Assembly: GCA_037893245.1 (NCBI GenBank)
Contig: JBAIAA010001115.1
Coordinates: 124,001 to 188,000 of the forward strand
DNA length: 64,000 nt
Source: Crossaster papposus
Taxonomy: Eukaryota; Echinodermata; Asteroidea; Velatida; Solasteridae
Direction of reading: 5' to 3'
Part shown: piece after piece, positions 61,968-64,000 of the stretch
Layout of the letters: the number at the start of each line of letters is the position of its first letter
Numbering within the stretch: position 1 is the first letter of the stretch
Program-made: the position numbers and the translations under genes
The notes under the pieces: generated by a model
Told to the model about the DNA's origin: nothing
The model's database searches: none
The model's input: only the letters and a program-made list of their open reading frames with translations

Positions 61968-63274
61968 GTTTCGTCATCCTCCAACAAAGTTGAGGTTTGC
62001 AGCTCAGATATAAGTCGAGAAAATTATCCTCATTCGCAGCCATGTTTACTTCTGTTTATGTATGTACACGTGTATTACGGCACAGGCCTATGCCGCCAGT
62101 GACCTTACGCTGGAGTCTCAAAGTTGTGGTCTCTTCCGGTGAGTATTTTGGCGATATGTTAGCTCAGATGTGGAGCTGGTGAGTGTCTCTTCATTCTCTA
62201 ACAAAGTTGAGGTTCGCAGCTCAGATATAAGTCGAGAAAATTGTCCTCATTCGCAGCCATGTTTACTTTTGTTTATGTATGCACACGTGTATTGCTGCAT
62301 AGGCCTATGCCGCCAGTGACCTGACACATGAGTCTCAACGTTTGGGTCTCTTCCGGTGAGTATTTTGGCGATATGTTAGCTCAGATGTGGAGCTGGTGAG
62401 TGTCTCTTCATTCTCCAACAAAGTTGAGGTTCGCAGCTCAGATATAAGTCGAGAAAATTGTCCTCATTCGCAGCCATGTTTTCTTCTATGTATGTACATG
62501 TATGTACACGTGTATTGCTGCATAGGCCTGTGCCGCGAGTGACCTGACGCATGAGTCTCAACGTTTGGGTCCCTTCCGGTAAGAATTTTGGCGATATGTT
62601 AGCTCAGATGTGGAGCTGGTGAGTGTCTCATCATCCTCCAACAAAGTTGAGGTTCGCAGCTCAGATATAAGTCGAGAAATTTATCCTCATTCGCAGCCAT
62701 GTTTACTTCTGTTTATGTATGTACACGTGTATTACGGCATAGGCCTATGCCGCCAGTGACCTTACGCATGAGTCTCAAAGTTGTGGTCTCTTCCGGTGTG
62801 TATTTTAGCGATATGTTAGCTCAGATGTGGAGCTGGTGAGTGTCTCTTCATTCTCCAACAAAGTTGAGGTTCGCAGCTCAGATATAAGTCGAGAAAATTG
62901 TCCTCATTCGCAGCCATGTTTACTTTTGTTTATGTATGTACACGTGTATTACGGCATAGCCTATGTCGCCAGTGACCTTACGGTTGAGTCTCAAAGTTGT
63001 GGTCTCTTCCGGTGAGTATTTTGGCGATATGTTAGCTCAGATGTGGAGCTGGTGAGAGTCTCTTCATTCTCCAACAAAGTTGAGGTTCGCAGCTCAGATA
63101 TAAGTCGAGAAAATTGTCCTCATTTGCAGCCATGTTTACTTTTGTTTATGTATGTACACGTGTATTGCTGCATAGGCCTATGCCGCCAGTGACCTGACGC
63201 GTGAGTCTCAAAGTTTGGGTTTCTTCCGGTAAGAATATTGGTGATATTTTAGCTCAGATGTAGAGCTGGTGAGT
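61968..63274 (+). repeat. 6-mer tandem HOR (1307 bp), copy 2
   Basis: This is a second copy of the 1307-bp unit. One visible difference is GTGTATCTTC near 61.10 kb in copy 1 against GTGTCTCTTC here. The shared GATGTAGAGCTGG occurs at the right end of both copies and marks the period. The array continues beyond with a different monomer. Confidence 0.9.
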
Positions 63275-64000
63275 GTCTCATCATCCTCCAACAAAGTTGA
63301 GGTTCGCATCTCAGATATAAGTCGAGAAAATTGACCTCATTCGCAGCCATGTTTTCTTCTATGTATGTACATGTATGTACACGTGTATTGCTGCATAGGC
63401 CTATGCCGCCAGTGACCTGACGCATGAGTCTCAACGTTTGGGTCCCTTCCGGTGAGAATTTTGGCGATATGTTAGCTCAGATGTGGAGCTGGTGAGTGTC
63501 TCATCATCCTCCAACAAAGTTGAGGTTCGCAGCTCAGATATAAGTCGAGAAAATTATCCTCATTCGCAGCCATGTTTACTTCTGTTTATGTATGTACAGG
63601 TGTATTACGGCATAGGCCTATGCCGCCAGTGACCTTACGCATGAGTCTCAAAGTTGTGGTCTCTTCCGGTATGTATTTTAGCGATATGTTAGCTCAGATG
63701 TGGAGCTGGTGAGTGTCTCTTCATTCTCCAACAAAGTTGAGGTTCGCAGCTCAGATATAAGTCGAGAAAATTGTCCTCATTCGCAGCCATGTTTACTTTT
63801 GTTTACGTATGCACACGTGTATTGCTGCATAGGCCTATGCCGCCAGTGACCTGACACATGAGTCTCAAAGTTTGGGTCTCTTCCGGTGAGTATTTTGGCG
63901 ATATGTTAGCTCAGATGTGGAGCTGGTGAGTGTCTCATCATCCTCCAACAAAGTTGAGGTTCGCAACTCAGATATAAGTCGAGAAAATTATCCTCATTCG
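63275..64000 (+). repeat. Array continues; repeats 57.2-57.8 kb
   Basis: From about 63.34 to 63.93 kb the sequence matches 57.23 to 57.82 kb at a constant offset of 6110 bp, including TGTACAGGTGTATT and the private GGTATGTATTTTAGC. The window ends inside a monomer, so the right edge of the array is not seen. Confidence 0.82.

Larger units (their letters stand above)
1..64000 (+). repeat. Tandem satellite array, 217/223-bp monomers
   Basis: Every line of the window can be aligned to the same unit. Landmarks such as GCATAGGCCTATG, TTAGCTCAGATGTGGAG, AAAGTTGAGGTTCGC and TTCGCAGCCATG recur every 217 or 223 bp, always in the same orientation. This gives roughly 290 monomers. Neither end reaches unique DNA. 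Monomers differ by scattered point changes and a few small indels, while multi-monomer blocks are near-identical, which is the signature of higher-order repeats spread by unequal exchange or amplification. There are no intervening genes, transposons or simple-sequence blocks. The context suggests eukaryotic heterochromatin, possibly centromeric, but nothing in the sequence proves centromere function. I do not recognise the family name. Confidence 0.98.

Noticed and set aside
560-63434. Many short ORFs, mostly a reverse-strand 61-codon frame starting MRLMRQVTGGIG, plus forward frames of 60-85 codons
   Set aside because: All lie inside satellite monomers and repeat with them. Longer versions (for example 560-889, 22672-22956, 50883-51197, 53181-53495) arise only where deletions or point changes join frames. 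There is no domain, no promoter context and no sign of coding constraint.
1-64000. CRISPR array or bacterial repeat region
   Set aside because: There are no short direct repeats separated by unique spacers. The repeated unit is 217/223 bp with no spacer, and the architecture is that of a eukaryotic satellite.
1-64000. CENP-B box or a known centromeric satellite such as alpha satellite
   Set aside because: The monomer length is 217/223 bp, not 171, and I found no stretch resembling the CENP-B box on either strand. The sequence does not match any satellite I recognise.
1-64000. Transposon, LTR element or LINE insertion within the array
   Set aside because: Every stretch examined aligns to the satellite monomer. 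There are no terminal repeats, target-site duplications or reverse-transcriptase-like frames.

Overview
The whole 64 kb window is one uninterrupted tandem satellite array. I count roughly 290 head-to-tail monomers, all in the same orientation, with a basic period of 217 bp and a second length class of 223 bp. I found no unique sequence, no transposon, no conventional RNA gene and no credible protein-coding gene. The array runs off both ends of the window, so it is longer than 64 kb. A high-copy array with higher-order repeats (HORs) of this kind is typical of eukaryotic centromeric, pericentromeric or other heterochromatic DNA, probably from an animal. I do not recognise the satellite family or the species. 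A consensus-like monomer has about 45% G+C, and by hand count 9 CpG sites against about 11 expected, so CpG is barely depleted.

Monomer anatomy, starting at TATT: a dyad centre (TACACGTGTA spanning the monomer boundary, then CGGCATAGGCCTATGCCG or its shorter core); a head ending in GAGTCTCAA; a CCGGTGAG segment; a stretch with tRNA-like signals (TAGCTCAG...GGAGC as an A box, GGTTCGC as a B box 51 bp further on, and complementary arms between them); then GTCGAGAAAATT, TTCGCAGCCATG and a T-rich ATGTATGTAC tail. Heads fall into an 'A' class (TTACGG ... CCTTACGC ... GTTGTGG) and a 'B' class (TTGCTGC ... CCTGACGC ... GTTTGGG). The 223-bp class carries two copies of ATGTATGTAC instead of one.

Layout. 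0-20 kb: mostly 217-bp monomers, built from repeated multi-monomer blocks. A 4.2-kb segment at 1-5 kb recurs at 6-12 kb. There is a 6-mer tandem pair (1303 bp), a 14-mer/13-mer series (3041/2824 bp) and a 5-mer pair (1091 bp). 20-46 kb: a patchwork rich in 223-bp monomers, with 1-4 kb segments repeated 5.5-8 kb apart. 46.6-49.5 kb: a 7-mer repeat (1531 bp). 49.7-56 kb: three copies of a 2298-bp HOR carrying a fused, deleted monomer, the third copy being 657 bp shorter. 58-60.2 kb: a 1091-bp 5-mer pair. 60.7-63.3 kb: a 1307-bp 6-mer pair. The final 0.7 kb repeats sequence from 57.2-57.8 kb.

The short ORFs across the window, mainly a recurrent 61-codon reverse-strand frame, are by-products of the repeat and are not annotated as genes. 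The observations most worth checking are the tRNA-like/Pol III-promoter-like core in the monomers, the paired palindromes at the monomer boundary, and the clustering of several block junctions at those palindromes.
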